A DNA stretch of 64,000 nt from Protula sp. h YS-2021 (lineage: Eukaryota; Annelida; Polychaeta; Sabellida; Serpulidae): NCBI GenBank assembly GCA_949752745.1, contig OX457025.1, forward strand, positions 95,669,804-95,733,803. Direction: 5' to 3'. Positions 1-12,307 of the stretch are shown here, one piece after another. The notes under the pieces were generated by a model. The model did no database searches, had not been told where the DNA came from, and saw nothing but the letters and a program-made list of their open reading frames with translations. Made by a program: the position numbers and the translations under genes. Within the stretch, counting starts at the first letter, position 1; each line of letters starts with the position of its first letter.

Positions 1-1688
1 AGGTCTTTTCCTTTATAAAATATGCAAACTTATTTCAATTGACTTTGACGTAGATTATTTGGAGCTGTTCCTGACCTGACCGACTTGTTGTTCTGATTGG
101 TTGACACCAAGGTGATTGTCGAGGAGCACAGCCGTATGATTAGCTTTATTTAAACAAAGGCACTGAAAGACTTTGTTCCATTGCTATCCCTCAGAGAATA
201 CGCCATTGCATGGTCTTGTAACCTTGCTGTTATAGATGAGAGCAGATTTTTTTCAATTTCTTAGATAGAATCAAGAAAGTATGACAGCAACTACACCCAT
301 TACACAGACGTGACATTAATCTTTGAGATTAAATTGGTAATATTTGACAATGTGAGCGTCATCTGTTATCTCTGGTTGGCAATTGTCTTGATTTGAACAA
401 TTCCAATAAGTAATTAGTCACCCGTCTAATCTCGTAACACAACAGTTTTTAAAGTAATAAATTAGCTAGATTAGTTAAATTAGTTAGATAAATCAGTGAG
501 AGGCTGTATATTTCAAATGTACAGCCTTTAACTAATAAATTTTGGAATTATTTTATTTACCATTTTTTTTCTAATGGCCCATACTAATTTTAATACAGCA
601 GCTATATAGAAATCTACCATTAATAAATTATTGTGTTCTCAAAGTGTAGTAATTTGTGGTTAAATGAATCGTTGCAACTAATAGAGAATATTAAAATTTG
701 CTTAGAGAGGGACAAAAAACAGTCTAGGTTCTCACCGCATGGTGTATTTAAACGTTAATGTGCAACATAAAGCTTATATTATCCACTTCTTAGTTTGAAT
801 CGTGTTTCCTTTGAGATAATTTTAAAATAAAATTCTACATAAGGGCGTTTTGAGGTCTAAGTAAGGCCACTTTACCGTTTTTTCCATCTGGATATTTTTA
901 AAATTGAAATTATGTACACCAGCCCGGCCGATTTATTACTTTTATTTTATTTCTCCCACAAAAGGCTGGTAACCTTTATAATTTATTTGCCTTTTCACAC
1001 ATAGTTCTTGATTATAAAAGTATTAAGGGTTTCTTTACTTTCTTCGATGATTGCTTACGTGATTGACGAAGCCTTTTACATTTCATAATGCACTGTTAGA
1101 TAGTAATAAACAAATAATGTGTTTTTGATTCAATAATTAATCCAAGTCGGTAGATTTAATAGCAAAATTCGGAAATCACTCACTTGCTTGTCATAAATGT
1201 TTTCGTTTTCAACATATAACAATTTTCTTATTCTGATTCGTGTCACCTCAAGGAACAGAATTTAGAATTTATTTTGCAACGGATAAAAGTCCCACCGCTT
1301 TGTTTTCCTCCCAAATATATGCTTATTGTTATAATGGTTAATTGTCACAAAAAGGACTTAATCTAACACTTAAAGAGAGACAAATTCTTGCCATTAGTAC
1401 TAACAGCGAGTCTTCAGTATCCGCAATATGTTTCCATGCTACCGCTTTGAAATTTTTAAAAGATATGCTTATTGTTATTGCTATAATATTATATTTTCAC
1501 TATAAGTAACTTAATCTAACATCAACAACGAAAATTAAATTCATTATAACCATTCATTATAACCACGCTTTATTACTGACAAACTATGCATATTGTTATA
1601 ATTATAAAAGTTTGTTTTCATTAAAATGATATAAGCTAGCCTTTAAAATGAAGAAAATCGGATTCTCAGTACCACCACGGAAATCTCA
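1..1688. other. AT-rich non-coding DNA
   Basis: No reading frame with coding character, RNA gene or element terminus can be recognised on either strand. The sequence is AT-rich with short homopolymers. I see nothing to annotate. Confidence 0.6.
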
Positions 1689-1880
1689 AGACCAGCAACT
1701 GGTCCTCAGTACCAGCAACCGGTCCTCAGTGCCAGCAACGGATCTTCAGTGCCAGCAACAAGTTCTCAGTACCAGCAAAGGGTTCCCAGTACCAGCAACG
1801 GATCAGCACTGTCTCAGTGGGTCCTAAGTACCAGTAACGGGTCCTCAGGGCCAGCAATGGGTCCTCAGTGCTACTTTATT
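1689..1880. repeat. Minisatellite, about 20-22 bp unit (CTCAGTACCAGCAACGG-like)
   Basis: About nine imperfect head-to-tail copies of a unit containing GGTCCTCAGTACCAGCAAC are visible, with variation between GTACC and GTGCC and one disrupted copy in the middle. The reverse complement of the core (GGTACTGAGGACC) recurs at about 50.54-50.62 kb and 51.15-51.32 kb, so this is a dispersed family and not a local expansion. No coding potential is evident. Confidence 0.85.
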
Positions 1881-3790
1881 GCTTTGTCATAACAATATGC
1901 TTATAATTATTGTTACAATAGTTTGTTCTTATTCAACATCTAACATATACAATGACAGAAATTCGGGCTCACAGCAGTGACTCAATACCACTTCTGATCC
2001 TTAGTATCACTAATAGCATTGAGTACACTTGCTGAGGACAAGCCTTACTAAAATAGTATCAATCAGATCTGCCGAATGCTGCAATGGTGCGAATTTTGAG
2101 ACAGCTGCAATTCAGCATTTAGCAACAAGGTAAAATTTAATTGTTAGTATTTGCAAGCAGTAAAAATCTTTATGTGTGGAATTTAGTATTTAAACTATGT
2201 TTTAAATAATGTTACATGACAGAATGTAATACAATTGTCAATCAAAGCATGCAAAAATTCTCTCTTCGGTGCCTCCATGTGCCTTGTCCCTGAACAAATG
2301 TATGCACACGTCACACTTTATGAGTGTGCTCAAGAATGTATTTGCTCTAAGAGTTGCTGTAGTCGGTCCAAGTAATTTCTTTGTTTCTGTTTTTCATGAG
2401 ATAATATTAATGATGCATGTAAGAACTATGGGTTTGCCATGATGCTACTTTAATATACTGACAGTACTTACAGGATGATTAAGACAATAGTATGAATTAT
2501 ACAGTTTTTTTAATGGTAACTCTTGGGGTATCTATCCATACGGGAATTTGTGGGTGTGTTTATGACCGCCTCCGTATGTACGCAAGCTGGTGTGTCTACT
2601 TTAAGGAAGGTAATAAATTAATTTGATTGCCAGCTTTCCTGTAACTCAATCTTTCTTTATCAGCTAGCGATGCACTGTTTGTCCCCTTCGCCAAGCAACA
2701 TGTAGTTTTAAATTACTAATTTGCATACTTTTGAATATTTTGGAATAATTTTCTTTACTGCAAACTGAGCGACATTTAATCACCTCATCACGCGTGATTT
2801 AAATGGATTTATTTAGGAAATAAAGTCTTCGAAGTTTCAATTTAATCTATGGTAGACTTATAACAGTGAAAACAAACACATATTATATTACTGTTAAGGG
2901 AATGATGGCCTTGTAAGTACAAAACGTGGCACATCAATTATTTTTTTCTGAAAAAGAAAAAGTATTTTATTGGGATGATTATTTTCTCAAAGACAACTGT
3001 AAATGAAGCTATATTAATTTTCTACAGTGACACATATGGCTTCTGACTATAAATTCAAACCCAAATAAACGAAATCATATTTTTAAAGTTATTTTAAGGT
3101 GGCATGCTTAAACAAGCCTTACATAAATATTTTGAAGGACACAAATGCAAAGGTGTCTGTGAGCGAGCGTAAATTCAATACCAACAAAAGTTGATTTGTA
3201 AACAAGAAAAAAAAACTGACATGCAGCAGTCTATAGATTAATAGTGAGCCAACAGTCAACTAAAATAAAATGAAGTAAAATATACAAAGAAAAAAGAGTA
3301 GAAAAATTTACTTTGAGGCGTTTTACCTTTACATAAATATTTTGAAAAAAATGCAATGTGTTGCCATTTCTGTTTTTATTGTGCTAGTCACGTGCGTCTA
3401 CTGCATCGAATAAGACCTCACGTGAATTCAACACCTACACAGGGGAATTTGCGAAGAAAACAACAGGGCATCTAAGTTGTAACAGTATACAGATTAACAG
3501 CAAGCTCCTCATAAATTGACACTAAAACTACTGGTATTCTTGTACTTTTCGTGCACTTGTAAACGCTTTGTGTTAAGAAGTAAATGGCAAAGTTAAACAT
3601 AGCCTTACATATTGGTGTAGGAAATTTGTATTTTTTTGGATATATCTAATAAACATAGTTACACGAACATGCAACAAATATATTTGTGTTAAGTACGTCT
3701 ACAATTTGGAATGCCATTTCCACATTTGTTAGACAATTATTGATATCAATTAATTAATTTTTGATCATAGAAAATCATTTTTTAATATAA
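1881..3790. other. AT-rich non-coding DNA
   Basis: Only short frames with no recognisable protein similarity occur. I see no repeats of note, RNA genes or element ends. Confidence 0.6.
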
Positions 3791-3794
3791 TGAA

Positions 3795-4330
3795 GTATTT
3801 TTTTGCTATCTATAATTGTATTTTTGCTATCTCTAAATGCATTCTTGGTCTCAAAAATAATTCTTGATCTCAATAAATATTTAGAAATATCAGATAGTAT
3901 TTTTATATCAAAAACGAATTATTCTCTAAAATTGATTTTCAGAGATCAGAAATCAGTTTTTGATGGAGGAAATGAAATATTTTATAGCAAAATCTCAATT
4001 TTAACATTTACTGACAACGGTTTTTTCAGAACGAGAGTTTTCAAGTATATATTTTGAAATCTGGAAATGATTTTTGCTTTCAAAATAATTTTTGTAGTAA
4101 AATATCAGTTTATTTTTTATCTAAAATCTGTGAATAATAAAATAATAACTGGTTCCTGTATACAGAATCTTTTCCTTAAATTTGTAATTGTACAAAAAGA
4201 AGCTATTCTTGAGCTTAAACTTGATGATCCAATTTTTCCTCTCCAAAATTTAATTAATTAAGGTTTTTAAGTTTGAAAAATTGATTTTTATCTCAAAATA
4301 ATCTTTGAAATCTAAATTTAATTATTGATG
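3795..4330. repeat. Degenerate AT-rich repeat field (ATCTCAAAAATAATT-like)
   Basis: The words ATCTCAAAA, TTTTTGCTATCT, AATTGATTTT and AATCTAAATTT recur at irregular spacing of roughly 15-35 bp. This gives the look of an old, diverged tandem array. Short open frames inside it encode low-complexity Ile/Phe/Lys-rich peptides and are not supported as genes. Confidence 0.4.
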
Positions 4331-4735
4331 GCTAAAAATAAAATAATGAGAGACAGTGATTTGGTGATATCTTTAGTTTTATTTTATTATCACAAATTAG
4401 CATAAATGTTAAAATATCATCCCAAATATTCTGATATCCGCTCAAGAATGTTATTAACATATTAATGGGATTACTTAGTTGCTGGACTGATTTTAAACAT
4501 GACCTTAATGTAAGAGTGTGAGCCAGTTGTAATAAGAAAACGAGTAACAGTTGCTTGAAGTGTAATGCCACGCAACTAGTGTGATATCACACAGAAGGTG
4601 TATTATCATAAATCACGTGTGATGTCAAAGTAAAAAATATGACGTCGCGTAAACGGACAAGATCTGCACTCATTTATATTCTTGTGAAAAATTTTATGCG
4701 GCTGTTAGATCAATTCTTGCTGCAACCAAGAATAT

Positions 4736-4925
4736 AAAGGGCGTTGCTTGTAAAGTATAAAGATGTTGCCTGTAATATATCAGGGTGCTGCCTGTAAAAT
4801 ATAAGGGCGTTGATTCAGAAATATAAGAACGTTGCATGTAAAATATAAGGGCGTTGTTTGTAAAATATAAGGGCATTGGCTATAAAATATAAGGGCGTTA
4901 GCTATAAAATATAATGGCCATGCTT
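4736..4925. repeat. 22-bp tandem repeat (TGTAAAATATAAGGGCGTTG)
   Basis: About eight consecutive imperfect copies of a unit containing AAAATATAAGGGCGTTG are visible. The last copies are the most uniform and the first ones diverged. The unit is near 22 bp. The flanks are ordinary AT-rich DNA. Confidence 0.85.
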
Positions 4926-6885
4926 GCATTGAGAACAGTTATGCGTAAAATATGCATATTCAAGAAAACACAATTGGTCATACAAGAGCCTTTAAAAGTC
5001 GCGTCTTGGTGCAATAAAGAAAAAATATGAACAACACACTCCAAAAAAACTGCAAAACTACTTTGAAATCTCTTGTCTTATTGTGTTGTAGCTTGTCTAA
5101 ATTTTGTTGATGTTTCCCACACATTCTTACACAACTGAACGGTTCATATTTTTTGCAATAAACTAACAAAAAGAATAACTGCTGTCATATAGCCCGTTTA
5201 AAGTAACTGTCCTGAGCAACATTTACAACACTCCCATTTCAAAGTCTTCATAACGATGCCCACGTTACGCATGTCAAATCGGGACTCCAACGTATAAAGA
5301 GGCGCTTTGTGGGATATTGACAAGGAAGTGTCGAAATAAAAGAATATATATATATATTGTAATTTATTTAGAAACAATAGTATTAAGATTTGCTGTGATT
5401 ACTTTTATGAAAGACAATAACACAAAGACAAAAACATAATTTAAGCCTTTGTGACTATTGATAGCAAATATTTTCGAACGCTTTGCAATATTGTTTTCAT
5501 TTGAGACTAGAAATTTGCATTTCAACAAAAAAGATGTGTAAAACACCTCTTGAGTAAAGAAGTCACATAAAAGCAATTAAATTTTTAAAAGCCAATAACG
5601 CTTCCGTATACGATTTATTTTGCATAGATTGTGAACCGCGGCTCTTCCCTCCCTCTTCTTCTCATTAAAACTATCCAAGTCATAATCGCCCAACACTATG
5701 TTTCAGTCACGTACATGTATATTAAGACGAATTCAATTTAGCCTGTAATCTATGAAGACTAGGCAACAATACACTGTGAGGCGTACTGTCGCATGTAAAC
5801 AGGCTCATAAAGCACACGGAACCACGTTGATACTCGTATGTGTAACCACGTCCACGCTTAACTGTGTTATCACGTTACTAAATCTACCTCTATTTTCTGC
5901 GCATATAAATAAGCAGGCGACTGTTATATTGATACTGTGTTTATCCACTAGCCTTTTTATCTACGTCCAAAATCGTTCTGTGTACCAGATACCGAGTATG
6001 CCAGTATAATGTTTAAATATCTTCGTCCCGACTCCTCGTTAGTACAGCACAAAACAGGCGTAGGTTGAATAGAGTGTGTGATAAGTATTTACATGTCTGC
6101 AAGTAAATCAGCTGATCGGCTATGCACAATGCAATACTTCAAATAGTACACGTAAATGGCCACGAAAAGGAAGGCATGTGTACCAAGATAATATTTAGAG
6201 TTATATTGTTGTTAGAGTATGGCCACCGAGCGTGATAAAAGCTCCCCTGCATGTCAGTGCCTGTATATGTTAAGATCAGTGAAGTATTACATGTGTACAC
6301 TTGTCCATATATAGAAAGGAAATAAGGGGGGTGTGATTATTGATTTGAGATCTGTTGTCAGCGACGGCAAGGAGGTTAGCAGCTGTAGGGTTGAACAGCG
6401 AAGCACGAGGCGAGAGGGGGACACAGCCAGAGTGCACGAGCGCCTGGATGAAGTGATGTGTGTGGGGACAGCGTGTGTGCATGAGCGCTAGGTTGTCTGA
6501 GGGTATGCATGGTTGAATAGAAAATAGAATGGTGGATGGTAAAGTGAAAGGAATAGAAATAGCTGACGGTTGAGGGGGAGTTCTATCGAGAGGGGGGTTG
6601 TTTGGCACTAAAATCATTGTAGACGTGTATTGACCGCTAAGCGGCTGGCACACAATAACTGAATAGCAGCCCGAATATGTGTATATATTATCTGTTGTGT
6701 GTCTATGTTTTCTACTCTGTTGCTTTGGTATTACAGGAATTACGGACATTACAGTATTTTACGCCCTAAAGTAAAGCAACAAAAATTTTAACATGGTGCT
6801 CAGTGGGAGGTGCCATAAGCAAGCTAGTGTTAAGTTCTTATTCGTTACCCGTGCATTGTGGTAGAGCTAGATTTAGTGTAAACCA
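4926..6885. other. Non-coding DNA, possible LINE 5' region near the right end
   Basis: No protein-coding similarity is recognised. The last several hundred bases directly precede the LINE endonuclease start and could be its 5' untranslated region or the site of a lost ORF1. No zinc-knuckle or coiled-coil ORF1 is recognisable. An antisense frame at 6276-6749 is open but has no recognisable content. Confidence 0.5.
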
Positions 6886-7269
6886 ATGGCTCTTAGTATA
6901 TTGAGCAATAACGTTAGGGGAATCCGCAACCGAAATAAACGGTGTGCACTATTTCGGGAATTTAAGGAATCTAAAACGGACATTATATTAATACAAGAAA
7001 GCCACTCCGACCCAGAGGTAATGAAGGCGTGGGAAAGTGAATGGCAAGGTAAGATGTTCTGCAGTCATGGGACGAACAGGAGCAGCGGTGTAGCATTTCT
7101 TCTCAACTCCAACCTTGACAATGTCACGTATAAAGACTATAGCAACGGTAGACTGCAATATATTTATTTTAAAGCCAACAATAAAAACGTGTGCATCTTT
7201 AACATATACGCCCCTAATCACGACTGGGAACAGATTAGGTTTTACGAACTCCTTCGCTCAATCTTATGA
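6886..7269 (+). pseudogene. LINE ORF2, endonuclease N-terminal half
   Basis: This frame starts with ATG and encodes the first half of an APE-like endonuclease. Visible motifs are SNNVRGIRN near residue 7 (metal-binding Asn region), IQESHSD near residue 36 (catalytic Glu) and SSGVAFLL. The frame ends soon after FNIYAPN. The remaining endonuclease motifs (GGDFN, RLDYF, DHKSISLS) follow in another frame from about 7265. The break is therefore a single frameshift inside the endonuclease domain, which belongs to the same element as the RT downstream. No independent gene is implied. Confidence 0.85.
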
Positions 7270-9490
7270 CGAGTTGATTATCGGGGGTGATTTTAATCTG
7301 GTGTTGTCCAAACTCGATAAAACTGGGGGTTGCATTCCAAAGAAGAAAAGTACTGAGATACTCCATAGCTTAATTGAAGACTTCAGCCTAGTAGATATTT
7401 GGAGAGTTAAACACCCAAAACGAAAGGAATTTACATGGTCCCAGCCCCGACCCCGGATACATTGTAGACTTGATTACTTTCTCATCTCTCCAGGTATCGC
7501 TGAAGCTTGCCTACATTGCAAAATAAAATACATGCCCTTTACAGATCACAAAAGTATATCGCTTTCAATTGACAACTTTGGCTCTAGCCGCGGCCCAAAC
7601 TACTGGTGCTTCAATAATAGTTTTCTTCATGAACCATCATTTACAGAGGCAATGAAACGTTTGATCAGCGACAAATGGTTGGAACTACAGTATATCAGCG
7701 ACGCGAGACTGCGTTACGATCTATTAAAATTCGAAATTATGCAATTTAGTATCAGTTATGGTAAACAAAAAGCACGTCAAAGGCGAGAAGAAGAAACCTG
7801 TCTGAGAAATAGAATTAATGTCCTTGAGGACAAAATTACTGAACAAAATGCCAACGAAAATGAATTAAATGAATTTAATGAATGTAAGCTTCAACTTGAA
7901 AAACTATTAGACTACAAAACTCATGGGGCAAACATTAGAGCAAGAATTGAACATATAAAACACAATGAAAAGAGCACATCCTATTTCTTTAACACCGCGA
8001 AGCAGTCCTACAATAAAAAAACTATAACTAGACTTAAGATGCGAGATAACGCAATTACACTTTCATCAAAAGAAATCTTGAACAAAATTAAAATATTTTA
8101 TCAAACCCTTTACGCATCAAGACCCCTAAACAACAACTTAACAAATACCCTCAACTCGTTGCAAGGCGTCCCGCATTTGAGTGACGCAGATCGTGATGAC
8201 ATGGAACATCAGATGACAGAAAATGAGCTTTATCTTACGTTGAAGACTATGAAGAGTAATAAAAGTCCCGGTGTTGATGGTCTCTCGGCGGAATTCTACG
8301 AAAAGTTTTGGCCTATCCTAGGCCCAATTCTTGTTGAAGTATTTGAAGTTTCCAAATTAAGTAACCTCCTCCCACTCTCATTACGTAGAGCGTCGATAAT
8401 TTTGTTGCATAAGCGAGGCAAAGACCCCGAGCTAATAAAAAATTGGAGACCGATATCCCTGTTAAACACCGACTACAAAATACTCTCCAAAACTATCGCC
8501 TGTAGAATCTCCCCAGTACTCGGAAAGCTTATAAACGAGGATCAAACTGCTTTTATCAAAGGGAGGTACATTGGAGGAAACATTCGACTAATCTCCGACA
8601 TGTTGGAATTTACCGAACGGGAAAAAATACCCGGACTGCTCCTACAAATAGACTTCGAAAAAGCTTTCGACAGTATTGAATGGGACTTTATGTTTGCGGC
8701 TCTACAAAAATTTAATTTTGGCCAAGAAATAATATCATGGGTTAAACTCTGCTACACAGAAATTTACAGTACGATCTCAAATAACGGGTTTACTACCGGT
8801 TGGTTCGAGCTGTTCAGAGGTCTTAGACAAGGTTGTGGCTTATCGTGCGTCCTGTTCGTCCTCGCTGTCGAAATTCTTGCAATATTGATTAGAAATAACA
8901 AAAAAATTGTTGGCATTAAAGTAAATACGACCGAATTCAAAATAAGTCAATTCGCTGATGATACTACCACAATACTGGGCAACACTGAATCTATCCCGAT
9001 ACTTTTTTCAAAATTGGAATCTTTCGCTGAAATGTCGGGTCTTCGTATTAATAAAGAAAAAACAATGCTTATCTGGTTGGGGCCTTGGAAGAAAAAGGGA
9101 AGTATACTTGGGCTACAAGTATCCCAGTCATGTTTTAATATGCTAGGTGTCTCCCTAGGCTATAATAGCAGTAAATGCAATGAAATAAAAATTGGTGAAA
9201 AAATAAACAAAATGAAAAACAAATACCAAGTCTGGTCCAATAGAGATCTATCATTAATAGGCAAAATTCTCATTAGCAAATCCTTGGGAATATCAAACTT
9301 GATTTATTCACTCTCGAACGTCACGTGCTCCAACTCTGATTTAGAGCGAGCTCAGTATGAAACGAACATGTTTCTATGGAATTACACGAAAGCTAAAGTG
9401 AAACATAGCACTCTTATTGGTGAGTACTCCAAAGGGGGTTTAAAAGCAATCGACTTTAAGTCGCAAGATAAAGCACTAAAATTGGCATAG
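7260..9490 (+). pseudogene. LINE ORF2, endonuclease C-terminal half plus reverse transcriptase
   Basis: True homology begins at about 7260. Endonuclease motifs come first: GGDFN, CRLDYFL and TDHKSISLS. The reverse transcriptase follows with NKSPGVDGL, NWRPISLLN, DQTAFIKGRYIG, IDFEKAFDSIEW, GLRQGCGLS and the catalytic box QFADDTT near 8.95 kb. The wording of these blocks is that of Tx1/L1-group LINEs. The protein would copy element RNA by target-primed reverse transcription. The frame stops at a TAG (9488-9490) where coding similarity continues in frame, so this is a nonsense mutation and not the natural end. Confidence 0.9.
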
Positions 9491-9549
9491 ATTCCACGAA
9501 TCTTAAAAAATAATAAATGGTGGGTTTATTTATCTGCTAAGGTGTAATT

Positions 9550-10484
9550 TTGACGTCAGCAAGTTGGCATATATACCAGCCTTCTACAAAGAAATTTTGA
9601 AAAATTTTCGTGAAGTGTTTCAAACAAGCAAAGATTCAGCACAAATTCTGTGGAACAATAAAAATATATTAATAAACAACAAGCAAATATTTTATAAAAG
9701 CTGGTTTGATAAAGGCATCCATCTTGCAAAGGACTTACAGGATGCAAACGGTAACTGGTTAACTGTGAAACATTTTAATTAAATATATAACTTAAAGGTA
9801 AACTTTTTAACTTTTCATGCAGTTAAATCCGCAATCAAATTACGAGTTGATGTCGATGCCCGTATCGTGTTCAATAATTTCGTGTTTGAGACTGGTCAGA
9901 ATCTTTTGGACATCTCGAATGCCAAGTCAAAACTCTTTTATAATGAGTTGATAAAAAGGTTGGATAAAGACCCTACCAGTCAAAGCTTCTGGGCAAATGC
10001 TGGTTTTGACACAAATGCCGTATATAAAAGCACTGCTCTTATGAAAGCGTCCTGCAGAAGCAGTAAACTTGTAGCGTTTCACTATAAAATAATCCAAAAC
10101 ACTGTAGCGCATAACGTAAACCTGAAAAAATGGGGCATAAGACAGACCAACAAGTGCAAATATTGTTTAACTGAGGACGACTTGTTTCACACCTTTCTTA
10201 ACTGCCCAAACACTATTAAAATTATAAAAACCTCGTTCAGAAACTTGGGAATTAATTACTTCAACGCTGAAGAGTTTCTGATAGGCTCCCCCGATAAAGC
10301 AAAAAACCATATCCTTCTCCTAATAAAGTATCTTATTTCGAAAGCTCGGTTCTATGACTATCAATTTCAACACTCAATTCTATTGAAAGAAATCCAGACG
10401 CACATAGAAGTAGACAAAAAGACCCTTTCGAGTTCGAATTTTGAACTAAAGTGGAAAGGATGGCATCATCCATTTAACATTTAA
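9550..10484 (+). pseudogene. LINE ORF2, C-terminal region with CCHC knuckle
   Basis: Coding similarity resumes in a third frame at about 9550. It passes an in-frame TAA at 9780 and continues to a natural-looking stop at 10482-10484. The segment CKYCLTEDDLFHTFLNC gives a Cys-x2-Cys-x7-His-x4-Cys knuckle, typical for the C-terminus of L1/Tx1 ORF2, where it helps bind RNA. The shift near 9545 and the TAA make this part untranslatable from the RT frame. Confidence 0.85.
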
Positions 10485-10770
10485 AAGTTTCCGAGCAGGT
10501 CCTCTTCCTTAGGATAATACCAAAGCAACTCACTTACTCCCTTCATCTTTCGTTCGTTTGTGCTGTACTGTACATGTCCTGTCTCTTGTTGTATTTAATT
10601 CATTTGTCTCTGTAAACAAGTTGTTCTGTAACGTCCTGTCTTATTTATGTACGAGTGACAAAATCCTGGGAAAAGGCCTGCGTGCCAGCTCTGAATAATA
10701 CACAAGTTGTTGAAAGTATCATGAGAAATCAGGAACAAAAAATAAAAAAGACAAAAAAATTAAATTTCAA
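10485..10770 (+). other. LINE 3' untranslated region
   Basis: Non-coding sequence follows the ORF2 end and closes with an A-rich tract containing AATAAA and AAAAAAATT. This is a plausible 3' end for the retrotransposon. A short open frame at 10655-10870 has no recognisable content. Confidence 0.5.
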
Positions 10771-10857
10771 ATATCACCCAACACAAGTAATACTGTCGGC
10801 AAAGATGACCGATCGGGCAATTTCATTGAATCTGTACAATTTTAAAGGTGAAAACCC

Positions 10858-10965
10858 AGCGAATCTGTAGATTCGCTGAAAATTTTCAGCGAATCTACAG
10901 ATTCGCTAAGTGAGTCAGCAAATCTACAGATTCGCTGAAATTTTCAGCGAATCTATAGATTCGCT
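10858..10965. repeat. Array of four 20-bp palindromes (AGCGAATCTRYAGATTCGCT)
   Basis: Four near-identical palindromes lie at 10858-10877, 10888-10907, 10917-10936 and 10946-10965. The centres differ (GT, AC, AC, TA) and the third copy has one arm mismatch. Spacers one and three are themselves palindromic or nearly so (GAAAATTTTC, GAAATTTTC), so the whole block of about 108 bp is almost self-complementary. It lies about 90 bp beyond the LINE tail. It could form cruciforms or be the remnant of a foldback element. No function is assigned. Confidence 0.9.
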
Positions 10966-12210
10966 GGTTTTACAAAGTCGCTGTAACATATATAAAGATA
11001 CAATACATGTTTTGATGCATTGCAATAACTAGTAATCTAAGGCTTATCAAAGTAGTTTCTAAAAATAGTATATCTCCAGCAATGATTCACTTAATTATGG
11101 AAAATACTTTTAGGTCCGAATCAAATTCTTTCACAGTAATTTTGATCTAACGTTATTATATCAGCCTTTTTTGATGCAATTTTCAATACAAAAACAAAAC
11201 GGAAATGGGTTGAGTGAGCCATTCATATTGTTGTTGGGCTCACAAAATGTCTTCCATCAGAATTATATCACAGCATTTGCCAGACTTTTATCTCTTTTTA
11301 TGGAGGTACTATTGTAGTAACTTTGTTTCGTGGAACCTTTTATATTAAAGTATCAAAGAAATGGTTCTGGCTTTTACAGAAAATGAATAGTTTGACAATT
11401 TGATAAAATCCTGCTGCGGGAATAGTCAGATTTCTGACGTTATTAAGAGATAGAAACAAACAGAGAACATGACAGACGGAGTTGTTTCTGTTTGTATTTT
11501 GTGCATTTTATAAAAGTTTTGGTAATTGAAACAATTAATTTGTGTAAATGCTGTTTTGTGTCAAGCAGAATTTTTCAAATTTTTAGCTTAAGGCACAGCA
11601 ACATAAAATGATGAACGTAAGAGGCAATATATAATTTAATACCAACTCAAGCAAATAGGACAGTTTAACATAAAACAGTTAATATCATGCGATATAAGAA
11701 AAGATAAGGCAAGGTGCAATGGTGTCGTATAATACAATGAAGGAACACAATACAAATACCCACGTGTTGAAACAAGGTAAAGTTTACAACTTATAATGGG
11801 GTTATGTTATGGGATGTTATGGGATGTTAAATCATATGTTGCTGATACTTTGTGTTTCCATTTTGGTAAGATTCTTTTCCTATTGAACCGGCGTTTGGAA
11901 TACCTCTTTTTCTATTCACAAGTTATTTTTATTTGCTTTATATGACAGCAACAATCTGTGACAATAATGTCAGCGGGGTCTCACTTTTACTGTAAATGAG
12001 CTATAAAGGAGACGTATGTATAACTAAAGGTCAAGGGCAAAAGACAGACGGTGACACGCAACATTGCGTCACTGAAAGGACTTTGTATTGAAATGTCTAT
12101 TGTACGTTAATGTATCACTATTTGGTTCTTATGTCAACAGCACTGTAATTAACAGTACCTCTCACAATAAATTATATTGGCAGGTTATTAAGCAAGGTAA
12201 AATTTAGGTC

Positions 12211-12213
<3 letters not shown>
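10966..12213. other. AT-rich non-coding DNA
   Basis: No gene-like frame or RNA gene is seen. A passage near 11.11-11.29 kb (cattcatattgttgttg, cagcatttgcc) resembles one near 13.10-13.27 kb, which suggests two diverged copies of an unclassified dispersed repeat. Confidence 0.5.

Positions 12214-12306
<93 letters not shown>
12214..12306. repeat. (AT)n microsatellite
   Basis: An uninterrupted alternation of A and T over about 93 bp. Confidence 0.97.

Positions 12307-12307
<1 letters not shown>

Larger units (their letters stand above)
6886..10770 (+). mobile_element. Tx1/L1-like non-LTR retrotransposon (LINE), decayed
   Basis: The element keeps an apurinic-type endonuclease, a reverse transcriptase and a C-terminal CCHC-type knuckle in the order expected of L1/Tx1-group ORF2. 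The coding run is broken by a frameshift near 7.25 kb, a TAG at 9488, a shift near 9.55 kb and a TAA at 9780. The 3' untranslated part ends in an A-rich stretch with AATAAA-like words at about 10738-10770. The 5' limit is uncertain because no ORF1 is visible. The copy cannot make a full-length protein. Confidence 0.85.

Noticed and set aside
4978..6009. Short frames on both strands between 5.0 and 6.0 kb
   Set aside because: No motif, no coding context and typical chance lengths.
6276..6749. 157-residue minus-strand frame before the LINE
   Set aside because: No recognisable motif, Pro/Thr/Ser-rich without pattern, and no supporting signals. It is probably chance in the LINE leader.
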